This document shows, piece after piece, positions 20,146 through 32,398 of a stretch of 64,000 nucleotides of DNA. Position 1 is the first letter of the stretch, and each line of letters opens with the position of its first letter. Below the pieces are notes generated by a model. That model saw only the letters and a program-made list of their open reading frames with translations, made no database searches and had not been told where the DNA came from. The stretch is from Ryuthela nishihirai (taxonomy: Eukaryota; Arthropoda; Arachnida; Araneae; Heptathelidae): NCBI GenBank assembly GCA_038380435.1, contig JAWZYU010000018.1, forward strand, positions 49,749,751-49,813,750, read 5' to 3'. A program made the position numbers and the translations under genes.

Positions 20146-20399
20146 TTTTTTCGCATCATTTTAATCAGCCTAAAATTTGGTTTTCAGACTAATTATGGAC
20201 TAAGCAAATTTCATGTTTTTCTTAGGAAATCACTATTAAAGCATTTCGTTTTTTACTGAATATCTCTCTCCGCATTATGAGAAGTTTCTGAATACTTTCA
20301 TAAGCTCTGGAGTCGCAGAAACACTTATCGTCTAAGACGAAAATAAACAGCCTATGATTTACCATCTTTCCTACAGAATCGATTCGATATTGCTACTGT

Positions 20400-21100
20400 A
20401 ACTTGGTGAACCCACCAGAATTGTCATAACCGGTTATTCGTTGCTTCTGCAACCTGACGGAAGCTCCAGGGATTTGATAGTCATGCTTTCACTATAACCT
20501 GTTGCGAGCCTCGAAAAGTTCAATACCCTCCTTATCTCTACAATAGGACCGAACTTCCAAACGTTTATGAACAGTCATTTCTCTACATTTGTGAATGAAA
20601 CTATAAACTACATACTTCCCTATAAATTTGTGGGATATTATAATACACGGATATTATAATTTCTGATATTATAATACTGATATTATAAATGTATTCTGCA
20701 TATCGATATCCAATATCAGTTATTTTCCTACAACTTGCTGCGAGCATTTGGATGTTTAATAACAGTTTTATCCTGGTGTGAACCTCCAGAATCTTAATAG
20801 TCACTCTTTCTCTGCAACCCGTTGCGAGTCTTCAGATGTTTAATAACCGTCCTTTCCCTACAACCTGGATACAGTCTTCAGATGTTTAATAACCGTCCTT
20901 TGCCTACAACCTGCTGTGAGCTTCAAAATGTTTAATAACCACTTTTCCCGACAACCTATTCAAAGCCATCATTTCGTTTTAAACTCTTTCCATCCTCTAG
21001 AAATTTAAAAGCCCTCCTTTCCCTGTATTCTCCCGCGATCCCAGAGAAATTTAATAACCTTCTTTACCATACAACCTGGAGCTACCTCTAGAAAGTTCGT
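20400..21100. repeat. Minisatellite, about 46-bp unit, degenerate
   Basis: The unit carries CAACCTGTTGCGAG, a TTCAGATGTTTAATAACC block and CCTTTCCCTACA. The best copies start 46-47 bp apart at 20835, 20881 and 20928; outer copies are eroded. A block of ATTATAATAC repeats interrupts it near 20635-20690. Confidence 0.8.
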
Positions 21101-21189
21101 CGCATTTATTTTTCTGCACACCGAATTATTCTGCAACTATATATGCATGGACCCAGCAAGATAAAGGGATACTACTGCAAAATCCAAGG

Positions 21190-21425
21190 TGACTGTTAGC
21201 TGAGAGTATACAGTTACAAACAACTGATAGTACACCATCACGAATAGCTGATAGAATACCGTCATCTATAGCTGACAGTATACCCTCACGAATACGTGAC
21301 AATATACTGTCACGAATAGCTGACAATATACCGTTACGAATAGCTGACAGTATACCGTTACGAATAGCTGACAGCCTACCATCTCATATAACTGACATTA
21401 TACCATCATAAAGAAGTGATACACT
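21190..21425. repeat. Minisatellite, about 27-bp unit, 8-9 copies
   Basis: Tandem units of ACGAATAGCTGACAGTATACCGTC type. The short minus-strand ORF over it is the repeat translated and not a gene. No unique spacers separate the units, so it is not a CRISPR array. Confidence 0.88.
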
Positions 21426-22389
21426 CATTGGATCAACTACTAGCAATGCGCTCGTTTTAGTAATTTTCCTTTTTACCTTTTCATTATTTTGAATTTTGTA
21501 GTAGTTCACTAGGAAAACGGAAAAATAACTCTTAATATTTACTACAGATTTCCATGATTAGATTGTATAAAATATGATTTTTTGTTTATTCCATTTTTAT
21601 GTGAAATGATTTGTTTGCTTGAAGAACAAAACAATTTAATTGTTTCGAGAATAACTACTGAACGTGCAGTTGTCATTCCGTTTATAAATATTAAAATGCT
21701 TCGAATATTTCTTGACACATTGTTTATGAAATCTGTTCCTGAACAGTATTCAACTGCTGCTGCATTATTTAGTCTAAATGTCAAGCAAAAAGAGTTTTAT
21801 TTAAATAAAAAAAACTGAAATACTTTGATTTGTCTGTTTTACTAATACGTAAATGTTCATATTTATTTTCTGAACTCAATGTTCATTTAGTATGCACCAC
21901 ACGTGTTATGTTAGTTTTATCTCTTTTGCATGCATAATAAACGATAATATGTAGGACCAACGGCGATTGTGAAAAACAAAATGAATAACAAACGAAATAT
22001 GCGTCATTTCCTAAGAAAAATTAGGATTTATCACGTTTGCCAATTAGCATACATACATAATCCCCGTGTGTTAATAGAAAACTTGGATAAATGCAGAAGG
22101 CATGTTATCAGATTATATTTTCAGTTTGTTTGAATTAAGAATTATGTTGTTTTGGTATAAACAATTTCTGGAATAGTTACACCTCTGGGAGATATCTAGG
22201 ATGTTTCGTAATTTTCCTAGTACACAATAAATGCCAACATCGTTTAAAAGTGTTGTTAATTAAAATGAAGCGTTTTGATTAAATAAAGGAACATTTGACG
22301 CATAAATTACACTGAATGTAAACTTTTTCCTACTATGTACGATCACAAGAACACTTTTTGTTGGCGTTAATGCCTGCCCAATTTTGTCA
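21426..22389. other. A+T-rich region without recognised features
   Basis: The two overlapping short ORFs near 21542-21818 on opposite strands have no family resemblance that I can see. The polymerase core expected downstream of the polymerase fragment at 22390-23600 is not detectable here. Confidence 0.45.
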
Positions 22390-23600
22390 AACTAAGTGAG
22401 AGCAATATGAGGGAATTTATGCGTAATTATTTTAATAATCCATGTCAGCACAGTCTCGACATCAAAATAAATATTCTGTTGATCCGCATTTTCCATTTTT
22501 ACCGGGTTCCATATACTTGTGTTTGTCTGTATGGCAGAATGGCGTTTAGTAGAGTCAAACATGTCCATATATTTCAAACGTCGATGTCACTGTTTAGAAA
22601 TAGAGGACAGATGTGGTGAAAAGCATTCAACTCTACGCAGGTAAACATGGCAATCAGGCAGTGATTCGGATCCGCAAAAACTCACTGATAGAAAGATACA
22701 TGTTACATGTGCCTTTGCAGACATGTCCAGGATGATGTAAGTTGCTCGAAAGAGTCCTGATAGTAAAATGATACATCATAATGACCATTCTTGAAGAGCA
22801 TGAAAAAGCATTGTGATGCAGCCCCTCTTACAAATATGGATCCAAAAACATCATCAGCAGAGTACACAATGATACGATATTCGGAAGCGAGATGCTGCTG
22901 AATCATTCTTATTTTTGGAAGGATGCAGGATCCAATGGGCATATTGGCATCCATGTGAAGTTTTTATGCTTCCAATCGTAACCAGTTATCACCATGTCTT
23001 ACACTGTCATCGTTGTTTGATAGTCCTCTTTTTGTTTCATGTTTAATGCTTCAGCCTGCCTAAGAGCATGGTTTAGGCATATATTATCTGAGTTTACAAT
23101 TTTTACTATAGATCTTTTATTAGTCAGGAAAGAGTCTATGTTAACTTGCGACCTTCGCCCAGGAGTTATTCAGTCAGTGCCTTATGTTTTGATATCTGCA
23201 CACGCAAAATCAAATTCGATTTAACTATGGCCGATTCGTGCCTAATTGACTAGATGACACGTTCTATTGCAGTCATGATCACTCAACCATCAGATCATTG
23301 CATAGTGTCAAAGAAAAAATGATAGGTCTTTCGATATCGGGAGTCTTGAAGTACAATCGCACGTGAGAGTAAATCCCTCGAGGTATGCGGTCTGTCATCA
23401 TTTCACTTTGAATCCCCCGTAGAGCAGGAATGAAATTATGTGCATCTACGTTCTCTATTCCTTTGAGCTTCACAGCAGTGGAGATAAAAATTGTTTTAAA
23501 CTTTTTCGAGTTAAAGTTCCTCATATTTTTAATTATATAAAAAGGTTCGCTTCTTTCCATGATCATATATCCATGCAGATAATGATGATCCATTATCTGC
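22390..23600 (-). pseudogene. Polinton DNA polymerase B, N-terminal remnant
   Basis: Minus-strand pieces in order resemble the N-terminal part of Polinton polymerases: GIYSHVRLYFKTPDIERPI (23593-23279 ORF), then a poorly conserved stretch. Next come DANMPIGSCILPKIRMIQQH with RIIVYSADDVF and KNGHYDVSF (22954-22703). The last piece is NIYFDVETVLTWI with HKFPHIALT (22577-22392). The YFDVET sequence has the form of the exonuclease I motif (D-x-E) of family-B polymerases. Frames are shifted and stops are frequent. No Exo II, Exo III or polymerase motifs (such as DTD) follow to the left. This is debris of a different Polinton copy from the one at 10557-18551, on the same strand. Confidence 0.65.
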
Positions 23601-24599
23601 CCTAGCAGGCATGTAAGGCGATCAACCTAGCTGTAAAGGGGCACAGAGGTTTTTGATTCTTACTACTCTTGCTTGACGCAATGCTTGAGCTGCACGCTGG
23701 AATGCAGAACTGGGAGAGGCAAGTCACTGCTCAGTCTCGGACTGTTTGCAGGAAACAACAGCTGATAAATGGATATTTTGTTCCAAATGTAGCAGCTTCG
23801 AAATTGGCAACTTGAGCCATTAAGACATCAAATGTAAAGGTTGCCTGCCTTTTCACTTCTTCCAGTACGATTGAATTAAGCTCGGGAATCATTGCCTGAA
23901 AACTAGACATGTTGAGAAACCACAGAAGAGAAAAATCGAAATTCTAAAGCTAAAACAGATTATCAGAAGTAATGATTTCCTCTCCCTTCTGAATGAGTTT
24001 TTATACTCTCCTACTTGGAAGAGTTCACTTCAGCCAATAGTAACAGATGAAGTGTCATCTCCCACATATATTGGACCCATCCTCTGTAGCACCCAATGAG
24101 GGAGAGAACATCTCAACAAATTAGGTGTGAGAATGCTCTCTGGTGCCCAAGATGACATCATAAGCTTGCCTTAACATGTTTCCTGAAGTGGTACTTGACT
24201 GAACGTTTGATTATAAAAATAAATCCTGTACAATTTTTTCCAGACAGGCTGTCATCACAGTTTCCCCTTTTTCACGGTCCAGGTGTCATAAAGGATGATT
24301 TGTTTCTAAAAAAATTTTCTATACTTTCTGTCTGCAGTGCAGAGAAAGGGGACCTCTGATGATGGGAATTTTTCTCGTTTTCTACAAATATATGTAAATG
24401 ATTCAAGGTTTGACTCTTGCTTTTCACTTTGAGGTTCAGAGAAACTAAGGAACAAATGTGATGACTTTAGGGAAATAATTAACATATTTGAATTAATAAG
24501 AATTATTACAGTTTTCTAGATTTTTTAAATTCAAGGTGGCATTTGAGGAGGGAAGAGTGAAGTGTACTGATATGTAGGTTTTATGTAAAGGGGACTTTC
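23601..24599. other. Likely Polinton-derived flank, decayed
   Basis: A minus-strand ORF of about 57 codons (from about 23910) begins SSFQAMIPELNSIVLEEVK. It lies just upstream of the polymerase remnant and may be the decayed start of that gene or a separate small ORF. The rest shows no recognisable coding sequence. Confidence 0.35.
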
Positions 24600-25442
24600 C
24601 CGCATTGGCTATTGACATCGCAAATATAGTTGGATTTGATAAGTTTTGAGGATTGCATCATTCTAGGAAGCAACTAGGAGTAGAACTTATTTTAGGGTTT
24701 TCAGTCTGGACGCGATGACCGTGACATCCAAGATGGCGATTGAGAAGGAAAGCCCTAATCCATGGGTATGTAATATTCTTTATATAGGGATTTCTTCCAT
24801 TGTGGGTTTTGGTAAAGAGAGTTTTCTCCCAGTGGGAATTGTCACAGAAAGTTTAGTTGGGCTTGAGAAATTTTTGAAAATAGTGACATCAGATGGTGAC
24901 TTTGAGGGGGTGGAACTTTTCTTGGTGTTTTCCAGTCGGGAAAAATTAAAGGATTGCAGCATCCAAGATGTCATCTGAGAAGAGGATGACTTAATCCATG
25001 GTGGGAGGGATTTCACCCATTGAGTGTTGTCACCGAAAGTTGGACTTGGAAAATTTTTAATTTTTTGCTATATCCAAAATAACGACTGGGTGCAAAACTG
25101 ATTTTGAGGTTTTCAAGTCTGGACAAAATGATTACATCATATTCTATGACATCACTTAAGTCATGTGATTCCTGAATCCGCTATTTTTCAGGGACTCTAT
25201 TGTAGGGGGTAGAAAAAAATGGAGTTGATTTCAACATTTCTCTGGGTCTTTCTTTATATTTGTAGCATGGGGAAGGGGGTGACTGCATCATTTTCTGGGA
25301 CTTTCTGCACGTTCACGGAAAGTGGGAGGAAGAAAGGGGGATTGCGTCATTTTCTCGTACTTTCTCCTGTGGGTTTCGCAATTTTCGCGGGACTTTTCGA
25401 TGATGCCACTTCTTGTGGGCGTGGGGTTAACGTCAAGGTAAG
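24600..25442. repeat. Diverged repeats resembling the Polinton right arm
   Basis: Blocks with TTTTGAGGATTGCATCATTC, GTCACAGAAAGTTTAGTTGG and GTCACCGAAAGTTGG recur. They resemble GAGGATTACATCAGCCATTC and ACCGAAAGTTTAGTTGG in the subterminal right arm at 18030-18155. Near 25416 a GTGGGCGTGG string recalls the GTGGGCGTGGTCGG of the terminal repeat. It is probably the right arm of the decayed second Polinton, ending at a MITE at 25443. Confidence 0.5.
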
Positions 25443-25734
25443 GAGATTTAATTAGATTTCAGTGATTTTTCAGTGATTTTCAAGGTCAAAACATTTTGTA
25501 ATGGGGAACCATTACTTTCGTTTATCTCTTCCACAGATGAAGAATATTTTTCTGAAACGTGAGCATTGTTTTTTCTTGAAGCTATATCATCTCTGTCAGA
25601 AATACTCCTCTCCCTTCCCTCAAAAAGGTTTTCTCTTTTGGTAAATCTTATTTTCAATAGAAGTATCTCTTATACCAATACAAAATACTTTCACTAATTA
25701 TATTTCAGTAGAATCACTGAAATCTAATTAAACT
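25443..25734. mobile_element. MITE with about 24-bp terminal inverted repeats
   Basis: The left end GAGATTTAATTAGATTTCAG matches the reverse complement of the right end GAGTTTAATTAGATTTCAG over about 24 bp with one indel. The interior is A+T-rich and non-coding. The superfamily is unclear; flanking bases give no clear duplication. Confidence 0.65.
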
Positions 25735-27040
25735 CTAGCAAGAACAATTGAAAGAAAGAATTAGTCATATAACTCAAATTAGCATCGACACGTTTGGCTA
25801 CATTTCAATATGTTTTACAGATCATTACACCTTCTCTACAAATACGTTTTTCAAATTTCTGAGGAATTACTATGCACTTACAAAATACTTACTTGATTGA
25901 TTTTGACAGGTCTGGGCGTCTCAATTCAGTCACAGTGTACAAAACAACTTAAGGTTCTAAATAATCCCGAACCACTGATGTGGCATTTTTTTACTAAAAT
26001 ATAACTGGAAGGAACAAGAAATAAATTTTTGTCAACTGTATGATCAAGTAAAAATAAATCTGAGTCAAAGAATGAGAAAAGTATATTTGCAACATTAAAA
26101 CATATAGCTGAAATAAAATCAGTTTGTGTCAAAAAAAGAAATACAAACCCCGAACACTTCACCATGGTTAGAGTACGTGACGAATTTATTATACAACATT
26201 CTGTAAAAAAAAAATATAAAATGTTTACCTTCGAGAGCAACTTTTACTTGTTACAAATAATAGCTTAAAAAAAGGTTTATCACATTATTATAAAAATTAA
26301 TCCGCGCACTTCCTACATTGCGATTACTTTTCATTTTTATTCTTAAATATAAAAAGGTAAAGTATCTAAGTAAACCGTTATAAATTTGAAATTCCAAGAA
26401 GCATTTCACTAGAAACTTAAGTTTTCTTCTTTTATCGTTTGCACAGAGGGGAAATTTATCACAAATAGCGCAGAGTTGTTCAACAATATTTTCCTCTTTT
26501 CAACATTTTTTTTATTACATCGGAATGCTTCAGATGAAGTTTTATGATTAGTATAATAAGCGAGAAATGGTGAATAAGCAAACCAGTTTTCATTCCCTTG
26601 AAATTATTCATACTTCATGCTACACTAATCTCTAAATCCTTATTCTCCAGACAGTACCAAATGAGGCCCTAGATGCCAGCGGTGGGGGTATTCAAAGGGA
26701 AAATTGGCATTAATTTTAATTAATGCGAAATTGGATCATCCATCAACTTAATTGATAATTTAGCTGTCTGATTTTAATTTTTTTTATCTTGGTCCCTGAT
26801 TTTTTTTCTCTTTAAAAGAGATTTTGTTTTTATCTCAGTTTTTAGTGAAGTGAAATAACATGAGATCAAAGATCTAACAGAACAAATGTAATATAATCAT
26901 TTAAAATATTAAAACAATTTTACACTGAAGCCAGATTGTTGTATTTTATTTATAATTTTTTATTATATTGTTTACTTAATGCGTCTGATAAGTTGTTAAT
27001 ATTTGAAAGTCATCTCAATCACAGGATTCAGAATAGTTCA
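25735..27040. other. A+T-rich region without recognised features
   Basis: Short ORFs are low complexity with no family resemblance. I see no repeat or RNA gene. Confidence 0.45.
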
Positions 27041-27044
27041 TATA

Positions 27045-27350
27045 TCGCGAACGGAAATTGGCTCAGTCGGTACCGCACCAGGCTCGCAATTTGAAGTTCG
27101 AAGGTTCCAGTCCCACCTATGCCAGTTTTTATATTTCTCTCCGTTAATCCCCACCATGACCTCAGTGAGAAAAGGGAAACCGATGGGCTCGGAAATGTCA
27201 CCGTCTGTGAAATGGGCCATTAAACCGTGACTGCGCTTGCAGGACAGCGATAACTGTGCACGTTAAAGAACATATTGGACGGCCTTCACGCGAGGCTTCC
27301 ATCTGTCTCCTAACAACTATACATCGTTTCCCCATCTTTTTCTGAGTTCT
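27045..27350 (+). repeat. SINE family II, diverged plus-strand copy
   Basis: It has a tRNA-like head with TTGGCTCAGTCGGTACCGCA (A box) and a B-box relic GGTTCCAGTCCC. Next come ACCGATGGGCTCGGAAA and GTGCACGTTAAAGAACATAT, matching the family II body. The tail is truncated and replaced by the repeat starting at 27352. Confidence 0.8.
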
Positions 27351-27351
27351 T

Positions 27352-27545
27352 GGGGCGGCGAAGCGTAATGGAAGCAATTCAGACAATGAGACTGCGCAGT
27401 TGACCAAGATTTGATTTTTTTGAGCAAACAATGATTCTCATAGATTATTGGCTGATTAAGCTATCAATTACTGATCAATCAACCAATGGTTTACGAAACA
27501 ATTGTTGATTCATGACACTATTGGCTAACAATACACTATTACAAA
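27352..27545. mobile_element. hAT-type MITE family M1, degraded copy
   Basis: GGCGGCGAAGCGTAATGGAA, ACAATGAGACTGCGCAGTTG and GATTCTCATAGATTATTGGC match the left half of the well-defined element at 50217-50477. The right terminus is not recognisable. Confidence 0.7.
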
Positions 27546-27654
27546 ATAACTATTTACAGTATTTACAAAAATTACAATATTTACAAATACACTATTTACA
27601 AAATGGCGAAGCAATTTTAAATTTAAACAGAAATCCAATTAAATATTTAGAAAA

Positions 27655-27735
27655 AATCATTGTGAACCATACGGGATTCGAATCCAGAACTCTCCAGACA
27701 TATGTCAGAGTGACTGACTTCCTCATTAACATCTG
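27655..27735 (-). repeat. tRNA-like SINE fragment
   Basis: The minus strand carries a B box GGATTCGAATCCCG and an upstream GTCAGTCACTCTGACATATG that resembles the family III head at 1379-1460. No functional tRNA fold was found. Confidence 0.5.
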
Positions 27736-27929
27736 ATTGAATTATTCAATTAGAAACAATTGGAAAATAAGTTATGATATAAGATAGCGCAAGGTCCGCC
27801 ACATTCAGCGAAGATATAAAGGTCACATTATGGAAACTAATTATAGCCCGATAATTGGTTTAATTGTAGAGTTCTCTGACATGTATCTAGACAGTTGTTT
27901 CAATCCCACACCTTCGGCAATAATGTTTT

Positions 27930-28380
27930 CCGTAGCCTCTCCTTCTCTTTCATTCTTTCCATCTCGATCCATTCACTTGCTTCGCCCCACTTTTAGTTTT
28001 TTCCCCATCTGGATCCAGTTACTTGCCTTCCTTTTAATTTTCCCATCTCCATACAGTCACTTGTCTAGCCTCCCTTTTAATTTTTCCCACCTCGATCTAG
28101 TTACTTGCCCAACCTTCCATTTCATTTCTTTTTTCATCTTGACCCAGTCACTTGCCTCACCTTCCTTTTCATTTTTTCTCACTCGATCCATTCACTTGCA
28201 TCACCTCCCTTTTCATTTTTTTCATCTGGATCCAGTAACTTGCCTCTCCTCCATTTTCATTTTATTTTTAACTCGATCCAGTCACTTGTTTAACCTCTCT
28301 CTTCGTTTTTTCTTTCTCGATTAGTCACTTGCCTCGCCTTCCTTTTTTTATTCCGTCTCGATCTAGCAACTTCCCCCCCC
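27930..28380. repeat. Minisatellite, about 45-bp unit, about 10 copies
   Basis: Units have the pattern TCTCGATCCAGTCACTTGCC followed by TCACCTTCCTTTTCATTTTTT. They start near 27961, 28009, 28053, 28091, 28138, 28183, 28226, 28272, 28316 and 28355. The overlapping 164-codon ORF is the pyrimidine-rich repeat read through and is not a gene. Confidence 0.88.
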
Positions 28381-30867
28381 CCTAACATACACGTAGACAC
28401 ACTTTTAGTTTTTACTGGAAGCGAGCCTGTGTTTCAACAATAGATGAGCAAAGAACAATATGATTATAGTAAAGGTAATAAATAATTGTAATAATAAAAA
28501 TAATAAATGAACGCAATTATTAAACTATTTACACATTGCAAAGCTAATTTTGAAAAGATTCTAGAGAATATTGAAGATTCAAAAAAGGCGGTTGGCTTCC
28601 TACCGATCTACAGCGATCAGCAGCTTTGGGCTGCTGAACTGTCGTCTCTAAGAAGCATTAGCTCATGAATTTTTACTACGTATTCTTTATCATTTTTGTT
28701 TTTGTACAAATTATTTTCTGCTTAACTCTACCCACTTTATTGCTCACACGCTCTTCAGGAAAAATTAATTTTTTGGCAATAGAATTCCATCTCAAGAACC
28801 AAAGACTGCAGATTCAAGTAACTGGAACAGAATCAATTAATGTGTTTCTTCAGACATAAAATATGTAACGAATTTTAATGGAATGTCTTTAAGGATATAA
28901 ACAAATATATATCCTACAGATTTAAGAGGGAGGTGTGCATTAAATCCTTCAGAGCAGTTTGTGCAAACGAAAACAAAAAAAGCGTACATCTTAAAACAAG
29001 ACATAATGGATAATATTAAAAACTCTTAAAATTTATGCATTTTTCTAGCGATGTATTAAGACAGTTCCATTTGCTAAAAACATCTCAGCATAGGCTTTTA
29101 TGAAAGCACAGTTTTATGATAAGGATGGGCGATGATGGAAATCCAATTGATAGAAGGAGGCTAATGGATTGAGCGACACTGGCTCTTAAAGGCACGATCT
29201 ACTAAGTTGATATATATGAGTGTATCTGTAAGTGCATTTGATGAATCCATATGCACAAAGCTCAGAAAGTGTATTCTTGGAAGAGAGCATTTCATTGATT
29301 GCCATTTTTTAGCCCCCCCCCCCCCCGGGTCTGGATTCCCTATAAGGCGCATTAAGTACTTGCCAAGAGGCACCATGGTAAACTACATATTGTTTATTTT
29401 AGTTGTTATTTTGTTTTTTGTTTGCTGTATTCAATTGTCATTTTGTATTTTGTTTCCTGTATTTAATTGTTATTTTGTTATTAATTATTATTGATCAATA
29501 AAATTATGTCCATTTTATTTTTGCTAGTTCCAAATATCCATGGTTCAAGAACGGTATCCATGGTAAAAGAATTATTTCTCCTACCAATCAAAAATAAAGT
29601 TTGAATATGGATTATGAGAATATAGAGTATATTATTAAAAGTATTGCGATACATCCGTGGTATGTGATTGGGAAACCACATTTATAGATATCAGAAAAAT
29701 GCCACGGGGAATAAATGATAGATATCAATCTAATTTATCCGAATCATGATTTTAAATAATATTCTTTTAATATTTGAAAAATTACTGAAGTTAAAATATT
29801 TAACAGTAATGGCTGCTGTTATGTTATTTCAATACGATATTGAGAAATTGATGGAAACTTAAAAGAAAAACATTACACAGACTTCTAGAATTATATTTAG
29901 AGAACGATTTGTTGCAACATTTGAGGTAAAATCCAGTGGCGAAGCATGAATAGAAGCAAATGAGACAGCATAATTGATTCATCGTAGAATCTCCTAAGTC
30001 CTTTATATATCTTACGAGATTTGGGGGAATTTATTTTAAGAATTGCAATTTCTTCCCTGTGACATTTTGCTGCAAAAGGCTTATTTAAAAATTAGAGTGC
30101 TCTGAATATAGTTTTCTAGTCACACAACACAGATGTGTCCAAGTACTTTGCTAATTTACGATAATTTATTCATTCTGAAAGCAAAGGAAGAAACATATTT
30201 AAATTTTGAAAATGAATAATTTAAGTTTTAAATGTTATTGCACAGTGAATACTATAAATTATATGCTACGTACAGAGGGAGCGGGGCAAGGGAACCATTC
30301 CCCCTCCCCTTTGAGAATGCTGGTACGGTAATAGAGACCAAATATATTAAATGTATGTATATTTCATGCATTTTTCACGAACGTTTTTAAAGATATGTTA
30401 AAAGGAGGGAGAAATATTATGCTGCAATGGAAAGTCAGTCTCTTGGCCTCCCCTCTTACTTATTTCTGGCTAAATCCCTGTTTCCCCCCCACCTGTATTT
30501 TTTTTTCTATATACGGGTTTATCTATGTATAATATAAATTTATTGCCTTAACGTGTATAGTATTTGGTAACAAATATACGTTACTATTTTATAAAATTCT
30601 TGCATCTGCTTCGATTAAATTAGTTTCTTTTTTCGTAGTTGGGAAAGTAAAAATAAAACAATATTGCTACAGATTTTCAGTGGTATTTGAATGTTTGAAA
30701 ACCGAGCATGAATTAGAAATAAAAAACACACTATAAATGAATTGATTTAATTACTAAGGCATAAAATTACATAAATCATAAACAATTTTCTAGTTACCAC
30801 ATTTGATAGCAACTACTAAACAAAAGTATGCTATAATTAGTTGAAAAGAAAAAAAAAATGTGTCCTG
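28381..30867. other. Long A+T-rich region without recognised features
   Basis: It includes homopolymer runs of C at 28372-28383 and 29320-29332, and Ts and As throughout. The short ORFs show no family pattern. I see no element ends. Confidence 0.45.
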
Positions 30868-31190
30868 AATGGGACTCGATCCCACACCTTACAGAAGCAT
30901 GCTGCGTATCATAACTGCTAGACCATCAGAAGCTTCAATTTTTTTAACAAAGTGACACTATATGCATTTCTACAATTTCTCATCATCCGCCAGTAGCGCC
31001 ATCTATCATCAGGGAATGGAATAGTTATCACCACCATCAAATGTGATGGCTGGGCTGTCCCATTCCCTGATAATAGATGGCGCCAATGGAAAATCAGCAG
31101 AAATTGCGCGAATGCATATAATGTCACTTTGATGAATAAATTGTATAGTGGGGTGGTCCAGCGGTTAGTACGCCCAGAATACCTCTGGGA
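30868..31190. repeat. Fold-back repeat flanked by tRNA-like pieces
   Basis: Arms at about 30949-31040 and 31045-31132 are inverted copies: GTGACACTATATGCATTTCT pairs with the complement of GAATGCATATAATGTCAC, and GCGCCATCTATCATCAGGGA with TCCCTGATAATAGATGGCGC. Outside the arms lie tRNA-like boxes facing outwards (minus GGATCGAGTCCC at 30870-30885; plus GTGGTCCAGCGGTTAGTACG at 31152-31171). Confidence 0.75.
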
Positions 31191-31992
31191 GGCTGATACT
31201 TTATTACCAAAAAGCTGTCTATCAGTAATAGATGATCATAATTCATAGACTATTTGTTAAACCAAAAGTATTTTTGCGATATGGATATATTACTATTTTA
31301 CTTGAAATTAAGACTTTTCTTACCAGTTAAATATCTCGAACTTCTAAAAAAAACTATTTTTCTTATTGCTAATCACATAGATCAAGATAAACCACTTTCT
31401 TCTACACACACATGCACTGCACTACAACTGCATTCCCTTCTTTTCTTAACTTCATCTTTCGAACTCATAGGTGACGTAATTCACACTTCGTGCTAATCTC
31501 GGGTGTCACATGCTACTACAGTCTCGTATTCATTGCTGAAAGTGTACGCTCCGTGTCAATGGATATATTATTTTACAGAGAATTAACAAACGGCACTAAA
31601 GAAGTGCGCACACTACCTTTTCTGTTGCCTAGGGGCGCACAGGGTGTAAATCCGGTCCTGCGCACCCCTTAGTTCAGTTTTGGAATTCGAGCATTAAAAA
31701 TATACTGAAAAGTTAAATATAATATTTTTGAGTTTATAAACATTCTATAACATAATTGTTTTATATTGGTCTGCAATTTACCGAGAAGGCGACTTGAAAT
31801 TCTTATTGTTTCCCAGACTAAGGAAATAATATGTAAATAAATTAATATAGTTAATTAATGTTTAAAATAATATCTATAAGAATGTAAATATTAAAAAAGC
31901 ATTAAATATCAAATGAAAATTAATTTGACTAGAAAAACATTTATCTAATTCAGAGACGGGCTTTTGATTTATATCCATATTCATTTTAAATC
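31191..31992. other. Unannotated A+T-rich region
   Basis: No gene or repeat family was recognised. Confidence 0.45.
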
Positions 31993-32180
31993 GCCGAGTG
32001 GTTAGCACGCTTGGCTACTGATCTAAGGGACCTGGGTTCGAGCCCCGGATTAGGCATGGATATGTGTGTCGTTTTTCTGCTGAGGTCCTGCCATCCTCTC
32101 AGATCTCCTACTGTGGCATATAAACTGACAGGCTCCTGTCAGACCTCTGTGGCAAGCAGCTGCTTGAGGGGGTATTTATT
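31993..32180 (+). repeat. tRNA-derived SINE, family I
   Basis: Head GCCGAGTGGTTAGCACGC with B box GGTTCGAGCCCC, body CTGCCATCCTCTCAGATC and the tail CTTGAGGGGGTATTTA. Close match to 1037-1228. Confidence 0.87.
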
Positions 32181-32398
32181 TTTTTTTTTATATATTGTAG
32201 CATTACTCCCATATTTAGACAAATGCATGATGCAATGGTGATTTCCAAATAATATGAGTAGTGACACTTTAATCGGCGGGAATTAATTTTTACCGATATT
32301 TGGAATAACAGCTCACATTAATTCTAAAATCACCAATTACTTGTTTCGATGAACTGAGAAACAATTATGCAAAAATTGCTTATTAACATATTGTAGAG

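Noticed and set aside
21126..21425. Possible CRISPR array or repeat protein
   Set aside because: The 27-bp units are directly adjacent without unique spacers, and the setting is eukaryotic. The ORF is the repeat translated.
27830..28324. 164-codon ORF, the longest one outside mobile-element remnants
   Set aside because: It is a pyrimidine-rich minisatellite translated into Phe/Leu/Ser/Pro repeats, without start context or family resemblance.
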